Source of the DNA: Temnothorax longispinosus
Taxonomy: Eukaryota > Arthropoda > Insecta > Hymenoptera > Formicidae
DNA length: 64,000 nucleotides
Direction: 5' to 3'
NCBI RefSeq assembly: GCF_030848805.1
Contig: NC_092366.1
Location: forward strand, 1,426,001 to 1,490,000
Shown here: positions 55,284-64,000 of the stretch, piece after piece
Layout: every line of letters begins with the position of its first letter
How positions within the stretch are numbered: the stretch's first letter is position 1
Program-made: the position numbers and the translations under genes
The notes under the pieces: generated by a model
What the model was told of the DNA's origin: nothing
Database searches by the model: none
What the model saw: only the letters and a program-made list of their open reading frames with translations

Positions 55284-57511
55284 GGTGGCTACTTAGTAAA
55301 CCAACCAAATGTAACCAAGCACTTTATCTTTAATGTATTCTAGAACACGGTCCAAATTCTGTAATGCGATATTTATCTATGTATAAAGATCTATAAGACA
55401 TGGTTTGAGTTGAAAGGGATTTACAATACAGGGAACACGATTTTGATATCTTCAACGATTTGTTTGATTTGTTCACAAGGTCTATGTTAAGTAATATGTC
55501 ACTGATATCTTATCTCACATATACGCTATGTTTAACAGTACAATCTCGTTTTTCAGAAAATACAACAAACGGGTAACTTTCAAAAGAGAAATAAGCCTTT
55601 AATCTATATAGATTTATATGAAACTATGAGATTCTTATAGGATACTTAAAATTGTGCTTTCTATAGGTCGGTTTAGAAGAATTTACACAACATATTTATA
55701 ATAAGTATACTCTAAAAATCTCACGTAATATAAAGCTCAATGTTAATGTTAATGTTAAGGTACAACGCTGGCAATATCATATTTTAAAAAGAAGATTGTC
55801 GATGTAAATCACATTCTAATATATTTCAAGACAAAAGTGTCAATGCGATAACGATCTGAACACTAGATTAGGTGACGATCAATGAAAACTGGGGAACCCT
55901 CTTTACACGGATGGTTTGGCAACATATTTCACGAGAGACGCCAGGACGGAGATTCACCTCGGTTCACGAAACAGTCGGGTGGAACGTGAGCGGGACAAAA
56001 TACCGTGTTACTCGACGTCGTATCGGTAAGCTGACGGGCGTACTGATTATCGGAGCAACGGACAACCGTCGGAGGCCGTCGGTTTCGAGGTTATGTGCGC
56101 TCGCCGTGCACGTATACAAGCCACGACGTAAACAAGATTCTCGCGTAACGGGGACCCGCGCGAGGTGTGCTGGCCGAGGCCGGGGAACGCCGTGGCGGGA
56201 AAAGGGGAATGAGCGACGGCGACGCGTGGTCGTGCGTTACCTGGAGATATGCATAGGCGCCGCAGGGCCTGTGACACTGAAACTATCGATAAAGCAAATT
56301 ATATCCCGACGACGGGCCGCCCGCGCCGCGCGGTGGAATCGCCTCTTTCACGGGGCCGCAGCACTCGCCACGGTCTTTACGCACACAAGCCGCGGCTTTT
56401 TCCGAACCGCCCTGGTTCTTAACTAAGTGCGTGCGTACCGCCCGCGACGTGATCCGCGCGACTTTCCGTAGACACTTGGCATGGTCGGCAGGACCGCGGC
56501 GTCGGTGGAGAGGAAAAACGGTGGCGAGGACTCTCTTCTCGTTCCAGTGTACGCGGAAGCGTGCCGAGGGACGCGACAGCGCAATTCGATCGCCTGAAGT
56601 TCGCCGCGACCACGACGGCGCGATGCGATCAGCGATGCGTCGCTCTACTCGCTACATCACCGGCCCGCCTCGCCCCGCGTTCCCATTGGGTGCGTTCAGC
56701 AGAACAAACCGCTCAGTAGCAATCGAACGTGATTGGCTCTTACTTCTAGAACCGACCAATCAACGCAGATTGTTGATAAGACGAGACTCAACAGTTGTGT
56801 CTGCTGAACGCGCCCATTGGTGGACGGCGCGGCGGACTGCGGACGCGCCGAGCCGCGCGGCGCGAAGTTGCCGCCGCACGGCGCGCGATTTATCTCGAAG
56901 CTCGCAAGGTCCCGAGAGGCCCGGCCGCCCGGCCCGACGTCGCCGCGTTTTCACCGAACCGCGACGCCGTTCACGCTTGACCCGCGGCGGCCAATCAACG
57001 TCGTTTCTTCTCCTCTTCCCCCGCCGTGACGCGACGCGCGCGCGGCGACGAATCGCCGCCCGCGGACGCGGATTCCGTTCGAAAAATCGCCACGTCTCCC
57101 AATCGTGCTTCGAGTGTTCGAGTCGACGTTTATTTATTGGAAAACACGATACGCTTTATCCGTTTAAATTAGTTTAGTTACTTAGCTCTTTGGTTTAAAT
57201 TAATCAAGTACAAAATGCGCAAGAATTATTACTCGATACGGACTCTTCTTTCCCTCATAGCCAACAGATTGACCCTTTGAATTTTTCCACTACTCTCCTC
57301 GCGGTCCTCGCTCCCTTTCCCCACCGTTCCCCGTCCGAAAACTCGTCGGCGATATAAACAGTATAACCTCCGCGGGTACATTCTGAGATGATCCGTAAAA
57401 ATCAGTAGAGATGTCAACGCAGCAGCGACCGTCGACCGCGGTTTTCCATCCTGCGACGTAAAATTCTTCCCAGGTCACGTTAGGTACCGGCAATAATTCT
57501 CGGACATAGCT
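55284..57511. promoter_or_regulatory. Bidirectional promoter region of PDS5 and POLDIP2
   Basis: 2.2 kb between divergent start codons. 55284-55870 is AT-rich and ordinary. 55880-57170 is a dense CpG-rich block with no defended frame; a 248-codon plus frame (56431-57177) runs through a transposon copy and reflects base composition. 57180-57511 is mixed. The CpG block is the likeliest transcription start zone for both genes. It carries a CCAAT-bearing MITE (56688-56815). Confidence 0.6.
56688..56815. mobile_element. CCAAT-bearing MITE, copy 2 (PDS5/POLDIP2 promoter)
   Basis: Terminal inverted repeats GGGTGCGTTCAGCAGA (left) and GGGCGCGTTCAGCAGA (right, reverse-complemented). ATT occurs on each side (56685-56687 and 56816-56818), a possible 3-bp target duplication. 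Contains GTGATTGGCTC and GACCAATCAACG, i.e. CCAAT-type motifs. It is the inverted near-copy of 44370-44489, with both ends better preserved here. Confidence 0.85.
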
Positions 57512-58145
57512 ATGGAACTCGTGCGGAGTCTCGTCGGCCGCAACCTGAGACGAACGCTTCTGAAGGCGCCCGCGACACGCCTGCAACACGTGCGATGCAT
57601 CAGGTACGCACGAAGTGAACGAAATTGTGGATTGTTAAACGCTTCGAGTAATCTCACGTTACAACCAAGTAGCTATTGACGTAGAAAGACTACATTTTCG
57701 AGTGAGGATCCACTACGATGCTGATTATTGCAGATCTGTTTTTCCTTATCCTGTTTATGCACATTATAGTCTTAGAAAAGAGAGAAGCAAAGGGGATTGT
57801 TACCATCTGTCAATTCAAATAATTTGCGTTGTTGAAACGTAAAGTATCTGTATTTATATTATATCTGTATTAAGCTTTAAGGAACCAAACTTGGGATCAA
57901 ACAAGGAATATATGAACATGAACAAATAAAACAAATGGATAATGCAGCAAATAAGAACTGCATTAATGAATATTTCTTATCAGTATACTAAAGAAAAAAA
58001 TAACTTATTATGTTTGTGCGATTGTTCATTCTTGCTACCTAGTTTGAATTTAGATATATCCTTATGAATTATGTAACTTGTTATAATCTGCTACGTTATG
58101 AATTAAATATGTGTGATAGAAATATTTGTATGTATATAAATAGTA

Positions 58146-58198
<53 letters not shown>

Positions 58199-59475
58199 GT
58201 AACAATGTTTGCAATAAATATATTTGCAGATTGGCGGAAGTCGGCAAACTGGAGACGCCAAAGTTACAAGGGAAATATGACACGGGTCAATTAATTTTAC
58301 ACAGAGTCTTCGGTTACCGTGGTGTGATTTTATTTCCATGGCTGGCAAGAGTGTACGACAGAGATATATCTACTAAGAAGGATGAGTATGTATAGTTATT
58401 TACAATTATACAGATAAATATATCTGCTTGTTTCATATATAAATATCATACGGATAATCTGTATATTTAATTACAGAAAAGATAACAGCAATTTTAACAG
58501 TGTTGGCGAGAAAGAAGTGAAAGGCAGGACGCACACGTTTTATCAAGTTTTGATTGATCAACGTGATTGTCCTTACATAGTAAGCATCATTCAGAACGTT
58601 GTTACAGTGATTAACACTCGGCGTAACATTTATATGCTTGCAGCGTGCTCAAACCGAGGCAGTTACTTTCCTGGGCAATCATGAGAGCAGTCGCAGCCTG
58701 TACGCTATTCCAGGATTGGATTATGTCGCTCACGAGGACGTATTGCCGTACAGCACGAACGAGAAAGCGGCGCTGCAGCACGAGCTGTTCGATAAGTTTC
58801 TGACCTATCATCCAGATAAGGAGCCGTGCTTCGTGGCACAGGAGACTCTTCGCACGTGGCAGAAAAAGAATCATCCGTGGCTCGAATTGTCGGACGTACA
58901 TAAGGAAACGACCGAGAATATTCGCATTACCGTTATACCATTTTACATGGGCTGCAGAGAGAGTCAAACCACTTCTGTATACTGGGTGAGTTCGGTAACA
59001 AAGTCAAATGTTTCATTCAATTTGGAAAAGAGACCCGAGGTTGAATTAAACGGTAATTCTTCGTTATATCTTTTCTAGTGGCGTTATTGCATCCGACTAG
59101 AAAACTTGGGTGAGCTGAGCGTGCAGTTGCGTGAAAGACATTGGAGAATATTCAGCCTGTCGGGTACGTTGGAAACCGTCAGAGGAAGAGGCGTAGTGGG
59201 TCAGGAACCAGTGTTATCGAAAGCTTTACCGGCTTTTCAATACAGTAGTCATGTGAGCTTGCAAGCTCCTAGCGGCCACATGTGGTAAGCACGCGTACTT
59301 AGATTCTCGTCAACGAGAAAAGGTATCATTTACTGTAATTGTTTCCTCAACAACTCTGTTTTTCAGGGGAACGTTCAGGATGGAAAGAGAAGATGGATAT
59401 GCGTTCGATTGTAGAATACCACCGTTCTCCTTGGAATCGAAAGCGGAGCCATCCACCCCTACCGTAGAAATCTGA
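57512..59475 (+). CDS. POLDIP2: Polymerase delta-interacting protein 2
   Basis: Homologue of POLDIP2 (mitogenin/PDIP38), an adaptor bound to DNA polymerase delta p50 and PCNA that is also found in the mitochondrial matrix. Exons: 57512-57603, 58230-58385, 58477-58579, 58644-58985, 59079-59284, 59367-59475; 335 aa, all in frame. The N-terminus MELVRSLVGRNLRRTLLKAP is Arg-rich without acidic residues after E2, a good mitochondrial presequence. A YccV-like (hemimethylated-DNA-binding type) domain spans about 40-180 (ILHRVFGYRGVILFPW, FYQVLIDQRDCPYI). An ApaG domain follows at about 200-325 (YWWRYCIRLENL, LRERHWRIFSLSGTLETVRG, GHMWGTFRM, RIPPFSLES). The joins give YWW and HMWG, as in the family. 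AATAAA at 59638. A (TA)n array lies in intron 1. Confidence 0.95.
58148..58191. repeat. (TA)n microsatellite in POLDIP2 intron 1
   Basis: About 22 uninterrupted TA dinucleotides in the 626-bp first intron, some 38 bp upstream of the exon 2 acceptor. It is likely length-polymorphic. Confidence 0.9.
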
Positions 59476-60359
59476 TTCCTCAAAAGAGGAACGGATCGAT
59501 AATTATAAGCGATGATTAGTTAGATAAATATATAACAATTATTAGGTGACGATAATATATAGTTTCAAGTACAATCAACATTGATCTAAGCGTGAGTCTT
59601 GTGATAACTTTTTGAAACTAATTTCACAGACGGTTTCAATAAAATTATACTGTACATATTTCGCCCCGAAAACCTGTTACAATCTCCGCGTAAAAGAAAA
59701 GTAAAAGGATATCCTCTAATTACCCATTTTCTAACGTGGTCTAATTTTAATAAAATTGATTATGTATGTAAAGAGAAAACTAACTCTAAATATAACGAAT
59801 ATGTAAATACAGAGAAAAGATACTCGGTACGCAATTTTTGCAATTTTATTGTGTAAAATCACTTTTGCTTCAAAAGATGAAAAACTTTATAATGCCAAGT
59901 AAATAATTAAAAAATAAAAAAGACATCGGGAAACTTAAAAACGATGAAATGTGCGAAAAAAATTTTCCAGATCCATATATTTTATATAATTTTATCGCGC
60001 TTCTGAAATGTTTATTTATCCCACGGAGTGTGCCGGTCCGGGGAGGCCGCGCCAGTTTTCCGGGGAAAGTCTTGTGTAACCATTCGAAAAGATCCTCCGG
60101 AACGGAAAATCCCACAGATCGCGCATTTTCGGCCGCCCAATGCGGATGCACAAAGGAGAGGAAGCGAGATAGAGCGACGGTGGATCTTGCTTTGTCTATC
60201 GATCACGGGATAAAAGCGAGGTGCGCCGTTTCCATAAACGCTGCAGGCCTTCTGAACGCAGTTGGAGTGTTGGAGCACTTGGAGCGCAGCGCGATCGCGG
60301 ACTTCTCGGCTGTTCTTGGCGTCGCCTGGGTTTGCTCGAGCTCGCTCGTATCCGTTACG
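59476..60359. promoter_or_regulatory. POLDIP2 3' flank and BLMH promoter region
   Basis: The first ~160 bp hold the POLDIP2 3' untranslated region and its AATAAA. 59700-60000 is AT-rich. 60010-60359 turns CpG-rich and is the probable BLMH promoter. Frames are open on both strands through 59949-60461; none is recognisable and they overlap each other, so no gene is called. Confidence 0.5.
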
Positions 60360-62509
60360 ATGGTTGTTTGTAAGTTGCACATGTACATGTTATTTAGATC
60401 GAGGAAGTACCTCGATCCGCGACGAGAATGGAACAGAAAGCGCCCTTTTCGGGGAATATAGCGCGAAAAGGGGCCTCGGATTAGACGCGCGAATCGATAC
60501 GCGGGAATGTAACTGACCAGCCTTAACCTTTCCGAATATGCCCGATTTTTTTTGCCTCTCGGTGCAAGCCACACCCTCGGGCGCTATTAATAATCTTCAA
60601 AATCGGCATCCCGCGAACCCCCCCCCGCTCCGTCGTTATCGGATCGCGCGAACGTCCGCGCGTATCTTCATCTCGAACAAATATTTACCGACGCGACGAT
60701 GATAGTGCGTTTTTTCTCACAACACGCGGTTGACAATTGTAATTGAGATCGAGGCTGATAAGCTGTACGGAATTTTAACTAAATGTTTCTTCTCTCTTTT
60801 GAACAGGTCCACTGACTCCCGAGGTTCTCGATCAGCTGCGTGCAAAGTTTTACGCCGACAGCCGCAATGTGTTGGCGCAGAATGTCTGCACGAAGACGAA
60901 TCCCATCGAGGCGTGCGCCTCGAGGAAGATCCTGGAGGAGACCCAACACGTCTTCACCCATAAGATCGAGACCGAGGGCAAGCCTGTGACCAACCAAAAG
61001 AACTCGGGAAGGTGCTGGCTGTTTGCCATCCTAAACGTCATGAGAACCAGCTTCATGAAGCAATATAATCTAGACGAGTTTGAGTTCAGCCAGGCTTACC
61101 TGTTCTTCTGGGATAAGGTCTGTACATGCCATTTTTGGGGCAACGTTGCGGCATCCCGCCTCGCCTTTAAGCCTACTGCTACAATAGCCGTAAGATATAA
61201 ACAGTAAAAAATTGACCAACCACAATTGATTGTATTTGAACTGTAAAAATCCTGGTCTATAGCTTTACTTAGCTAATCCTGGTCTTATGTCTTACTGCAT
61301 AATGTTACGGCTATTGTAGACAAGCCTTTAACGTAGACTCGGATTACAGCTATGTTTCTCTTGCAGGTAGAACGTTGCAATTATTTCCTGCATAACATCG
61401 TGAACACTGCGAAACGCGGCGAGCCGGTCGAGGGCCGTTTGGTTAACTTCCTGTTAACCGACCCCACCTGCGACGGTGGCCAGTGGGACATGATCGTCAA
61501 CCTGATAACCAGACACGGTGTCGTGCCGAAAACGTGTTTCCCAGAGTCGTACAGCTGCGAGTCCAGCGTACGCATGAACAGCCTGCTGAAGAGCAAACTG
61601 AGGGAGTACGCCAAGGCTCTGCGAGATATGATCGATAATGGCGCGTCTGACGACGAGCTGAAGACGCGAATAAGCGAGCAAATGACGGTGATCTATCGGA
61701 TAATCGGTATCTGTTTGGGTGTACCTTCTGAGAAGGTTACATGGGAATACTACGACAAGTCGAAGAATTACAATTGCGTGGGCCCGATCACGCCACTGGA
61801 GTTTTACGAGAACTACGTGAAATCTCATTACAACGTGAACGATAAAGTATGCCTGGTAACCGATCCACGACCGGGTAATCCTTACGGGAAGCTCTATACC
61901 GTGGATTGCCTGGGAAACGTCGTGAGTGGAAAAACTACCCGGTACAACAATCAGCCGGTGGAATTGCTGATGAAACTGTGTGCCGAGAGTATTAAAGATA
62001 ACGAGCCTGTTTGGTTCGGTTGCGACGTTAACAAAAGATTAATAGATAAGCACGGTATCCACGATATAAAAGCTTACAACTTTGAGCTGATGTTCGGCAC
62101 CGACATTCACGTCGGACTTTCCAAGGCCGATAGACTGCTCTATGGGGACTCTATGATGGTGCATGCGATGGCATTTACGGCCGTTTCAATAGATGTGAGC
62201 ATTTTCGAATATTATTCTATATCGAACGCATAAGATAATTCGAGCGATATTTGTTAATGATATATCTAACATATGAATGCTATTCTGTTTCAGCGCGAGG
62301 GTAAGATAAAGAAGTTCCGGATAGAGAATTCGTGGGGCGAGGATCACGGGCAGAAGGGCTACCAGGTCGTGAGCACCGAATGGTTCGCCGATTTCGTCTT
62401 TGAAGCGGTCGTGGATAAAAAATACGTACCCGCGGACGTGATGGCTGTTTTCAATCAGGAACCCGTCGTTTTACCTGCCTGGGATCCCATGGGCACGCTC
62501 GCTCATTGA
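60360..62509 (+). CDS. BLMH: Bleomycin hydrolase (cysteine aminopeptidase)
   Basis: Papain-superfamily (C1B) cytosolic cysteine aminopeptidase that assembles as a hexameric barrel; it hydrolyses peptides, homocysteine thiolactone and bleomycin. Exons: 60360-60369, 60807-61117, 61367-62194, 62294-62509; 454 aa versus 455 in human. Catalytic residues are present: Cys73 in NQKNSGRCW (the same number as human), His373 in MMVHAMAF, and Asn395 in ENSWGEDHG. Other family blocks: FSQAYLFFWDKVERC, DGGQWDM, CFPESY, GPITPLEFY, NNQPVELL, VWFGCDV, and the autoprocessing C-terminus LPAWDPMGTLAH. Exon 1 codes only MVV plus one base; it was chosen because ATGG with A at -3 is followed by GTAAGT in the right phase and restores family length and Cys73. 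That start is inferred. A MITE lies in intron 2. AATAAA at 63222. Confidence 0.94.
61170..61327. mobile_element. PIF/Harbinger-like MITE, copy 2 (BLMH intron 2)
   Basis: The right end, reverse-complemented, reads AGGCTTGTCTACAATAGCC; the left reads AGCCTACTGCTACAATAGCC. TTA flanks both sides (61167-61169 and 61328-61330). Internal TTACTGCATAATGTTACGGC matches the copy at 26461-26602. It lies in the intron between BLMH exons 2 and 3. Confidence 0.75.
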
Positions 62510-63403
62510 TGTTAAAGTGATTTAACTAAATGCAATGGCAAGCCATTTTATTTCACCAGGAGGATTTCAACCCATAACACGAGAAAACAAAGTATTTGAT
62601 AAAAATTCCGGGGGCAGTGATTGTACAAAATATACCAATATTTTGTACCTTATACAAGAGAATGCAGCAGTATTGATAAGTGGCTTTGTCGTTCATATGA
62701 ATTGTATAAGTCCGTTTCGTTTATTACAGTATACGAGGGTTTAGTTCAATCATCAAGACTGAATGTATGAGTTACCATATTTGAAATCACGAAATATCGT
62801 CGTTTTACGCGTGCGTATAAAAAAATACCGCAGTTTCCGTGCAACGTATCAGTGAAAACAGAGAGGAGTGTTACGTTGCGTCGCATACTTTATCTTAGTA
62901 GGCAATAATGTATCGGTCTTAAACGTAATTTACCGCTATGATTAACCAAATGGTTGTATCAATACTTCGTTTTTAACACGTGCGACAAACTACATCTCAT
63001 ACAAACAAAAATAAATAGACTGCAAACAAATTTCCTGTCGTATTGCATAACCTGCGATTTAATGAATTTTCATTATTCAAGAGCAGCAATTTACTGTACG
63101 ATATAGCGCGCGTAGAGGCGCTCGTATTTCTGTGCATGTTAATTTTAAAATTTGCACACATGTACACATTACAAAATGAAGTAATAGAGAGATGGTATAT
63201 ATAGATAGATATGTAAAATTTAATAAAGACTTGCCGATATGATTAAAAAACTTTGCTCAACAAGTCGTCTTAACTTCATTGCCTACTGTTTCTCGCTCGA
63301 TGTGGGTACGTAAAAGGTAGTGTTAAAGAAACTTTGGAACCAATGTATGCTTGTAAAATAATGTATTATCAATATGCTTGCAAAAACGCGGAAAGTAAAT
63401 TTC
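62510..63403. other. BLMH 3' region / convergent spacer
   Basis: AT-rich DNA with the AATAAA at 63222, about 710 bp after the BLMH stop, so a long 3' untranslated region is likely. The facing minus-strand gene ends at 63404. No other feature is visible. Confidence 0.65.
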
Positions 63404-64000
63404 CTAAACCTCGGAGGATATACTCAAAGTTTTCAAGGCCTTCTTTTGCTGTCTGTATTGCTTGTAACTGTATCGCAATTTGGCCCATACACCCTGACAC
63501 ATGTTTTGGAGGCGAACGTCCTTTTTCTTAATTGCAAATTTATAAATTTTTCGTATCATGTACTTTGGAGTGGTAAAGTTGCCGCGTTGAATGAAGCTTA
63601 GGGCAGCGTACAATTCGCAACGGGCAACAAGGAGAGGATTGTCAAGGCGCAACGCCAACTCGAACTGCTTCACCGAGATTTTCCCTGCCATTTTAGCCTG
63701 CGTACAAAATACGTCGGATTAACGAAAAGCACGTTATACATAATTCGATGAAAAAGCTAGGCCCGCTTACTTACACAGTGTTCAAATTCTTCTCCCAATG
63801 CGGAAAACGCTCCTCCAAGCGTGGACAGCCAAGACATAGCGTGATCAGCTTCTTGCCTCTCTACAACCATTTGCATTAATTTTTCGCTCCTAAGAAAGGA
63901 TAAATGTGAAAGACCGTAACGGTTAAAATCATATTGTAAAATCACCGCAAATCACTTGCCATTTGTAATCCAGGAATTGCTTCCTCGGTGTTCTCAATCT
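63404..64000 (-). CDS. Conserved unrecognised protein, C-terminal part
   Basis: The last three exons of a gene whose 5' part lies beyond the window: 64000-63960 (partial), 63889-63775 and 63697-63404, ending TAG. The visible 149 residues begin RLRTPRKQFLDYKW, continue through SEKLMQMVVERQEADHAMSW and LSTLGGAFSALGEEFEHC, and then an Arg/Lys/Tyr-rich helical end (IRKIYKFAIKKK, KLRYSYKQYRQQKK). Composition, conserved-looking splice sites and frame continuity show it is real. The alternating helices (ISVKQFELALRL, LLVARCELYAALSFIQRG) look like a TPR-type or alpha-solenoid end, but I do not recognise the family. The first visible intron appears to use a GC donor (GCAAGT): only that site gives an in-frame join (a split TGG codon). 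Convergent with BLMH. Confidence 0.75.

Noticed and set aside
55911..56022. ATG frame ending near GTAAGC in the PDS5/POLDIP2 spacer
   Set aside because: Considered as an alternative first exon, but no phase-compatible acceptor or recognisable peptide was found, and POLDIP2 already has a proper mitochondrial N-terminus.
56431..57177. 248-codon plus-strand frame
   Set aside because: It runs through a transposon copy and CpG-rich promoter DNA; Arg-rich composition reflects CGN codons from base content.
59870..60461. Overlapping frames on both strands before BLMH (including a minus peptide with SVPEDLFEWLHKTF)
   Set aside because: The minus peptide looks somewhat protein-like, but opposite frames are equally long in this CpG-rich zone and no family or complete gene structure could be recognised.

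Overview
This window is a eukaryotic nuclear genome fragment, almost certainly from an arthropod and most likely an insect. The genes are split by many short introns (often 60-250 bp) with GT..AG borders, 3' ends carry AATAAA-type signals, and proteins match metazoan families. CpG-rich promoter zones, long (GA)n/(CT)n arrays and abundant small non-autonomous DNA transposons fit a hymenopteran such as an ant, but that lineage call is inference.

Layout. Bases 1-39165 (61% of the window) hold no gene I can support. They contain microsatellites, kilobase-scale polypurine tracts, several miniature inverted-repeat elements, one 1.07 kb foldback element with a perfect 9-bp target duplication, and a few isolated exon-like segments. 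This could be one very long intron, or the upstream region of a developmental-type gene. From 39166 on, the window is gene-dense: RTN4IP1-like oxidoreductase (+), FEN1 (-), DDX27 (+), PDS5 (-), POLDIP2 (+), bleomycin hydrolase (+), and the 3' part of an unrecognised conserved gene (-) cut by the window end. I rebuilt every exon chain by hand. All junctions keep frame, and the lengths match the families (FEN1 380 aa, DDX27 737 aa, PDS5 1210 aa, POLDIP2 335 aa, BLMH 454 aa).

How the genes relate. Pairs alternate between tail-to-tail (RTN4IP1/FEN1, DDX27/PDS5, BLMH/unknown) and head-to-head (FEN1/DDX27 and PDS5/POLDIP2). Products are housekeeping: replication and repair (FEN1, POLDIP2), cohesion (PDS5), ribosome biogenesis (DDX27), mitochondrial function (RTN4IP1, probably POLDIP2) and peptide hydrolysis (BLMH). 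They do not form one pathway.

Most interesting observations: (1) the same ~120-bp inverted-repeat element, carrying CCAAT/ATTGG motifs, sits in both head-to-head promoters in opposite orientation; (2) the foldback element with its 9-bp target duplication; (3) a glycine-zipper membrane segment in a long N-terminal extension of the RTN4IP1 homologue; (4) a 20-bp-arm hairpin inside a 128-bp RTN4IP1 intron; (5) a GC-AG intron in the last gene. I did not find a clearly new biological system.
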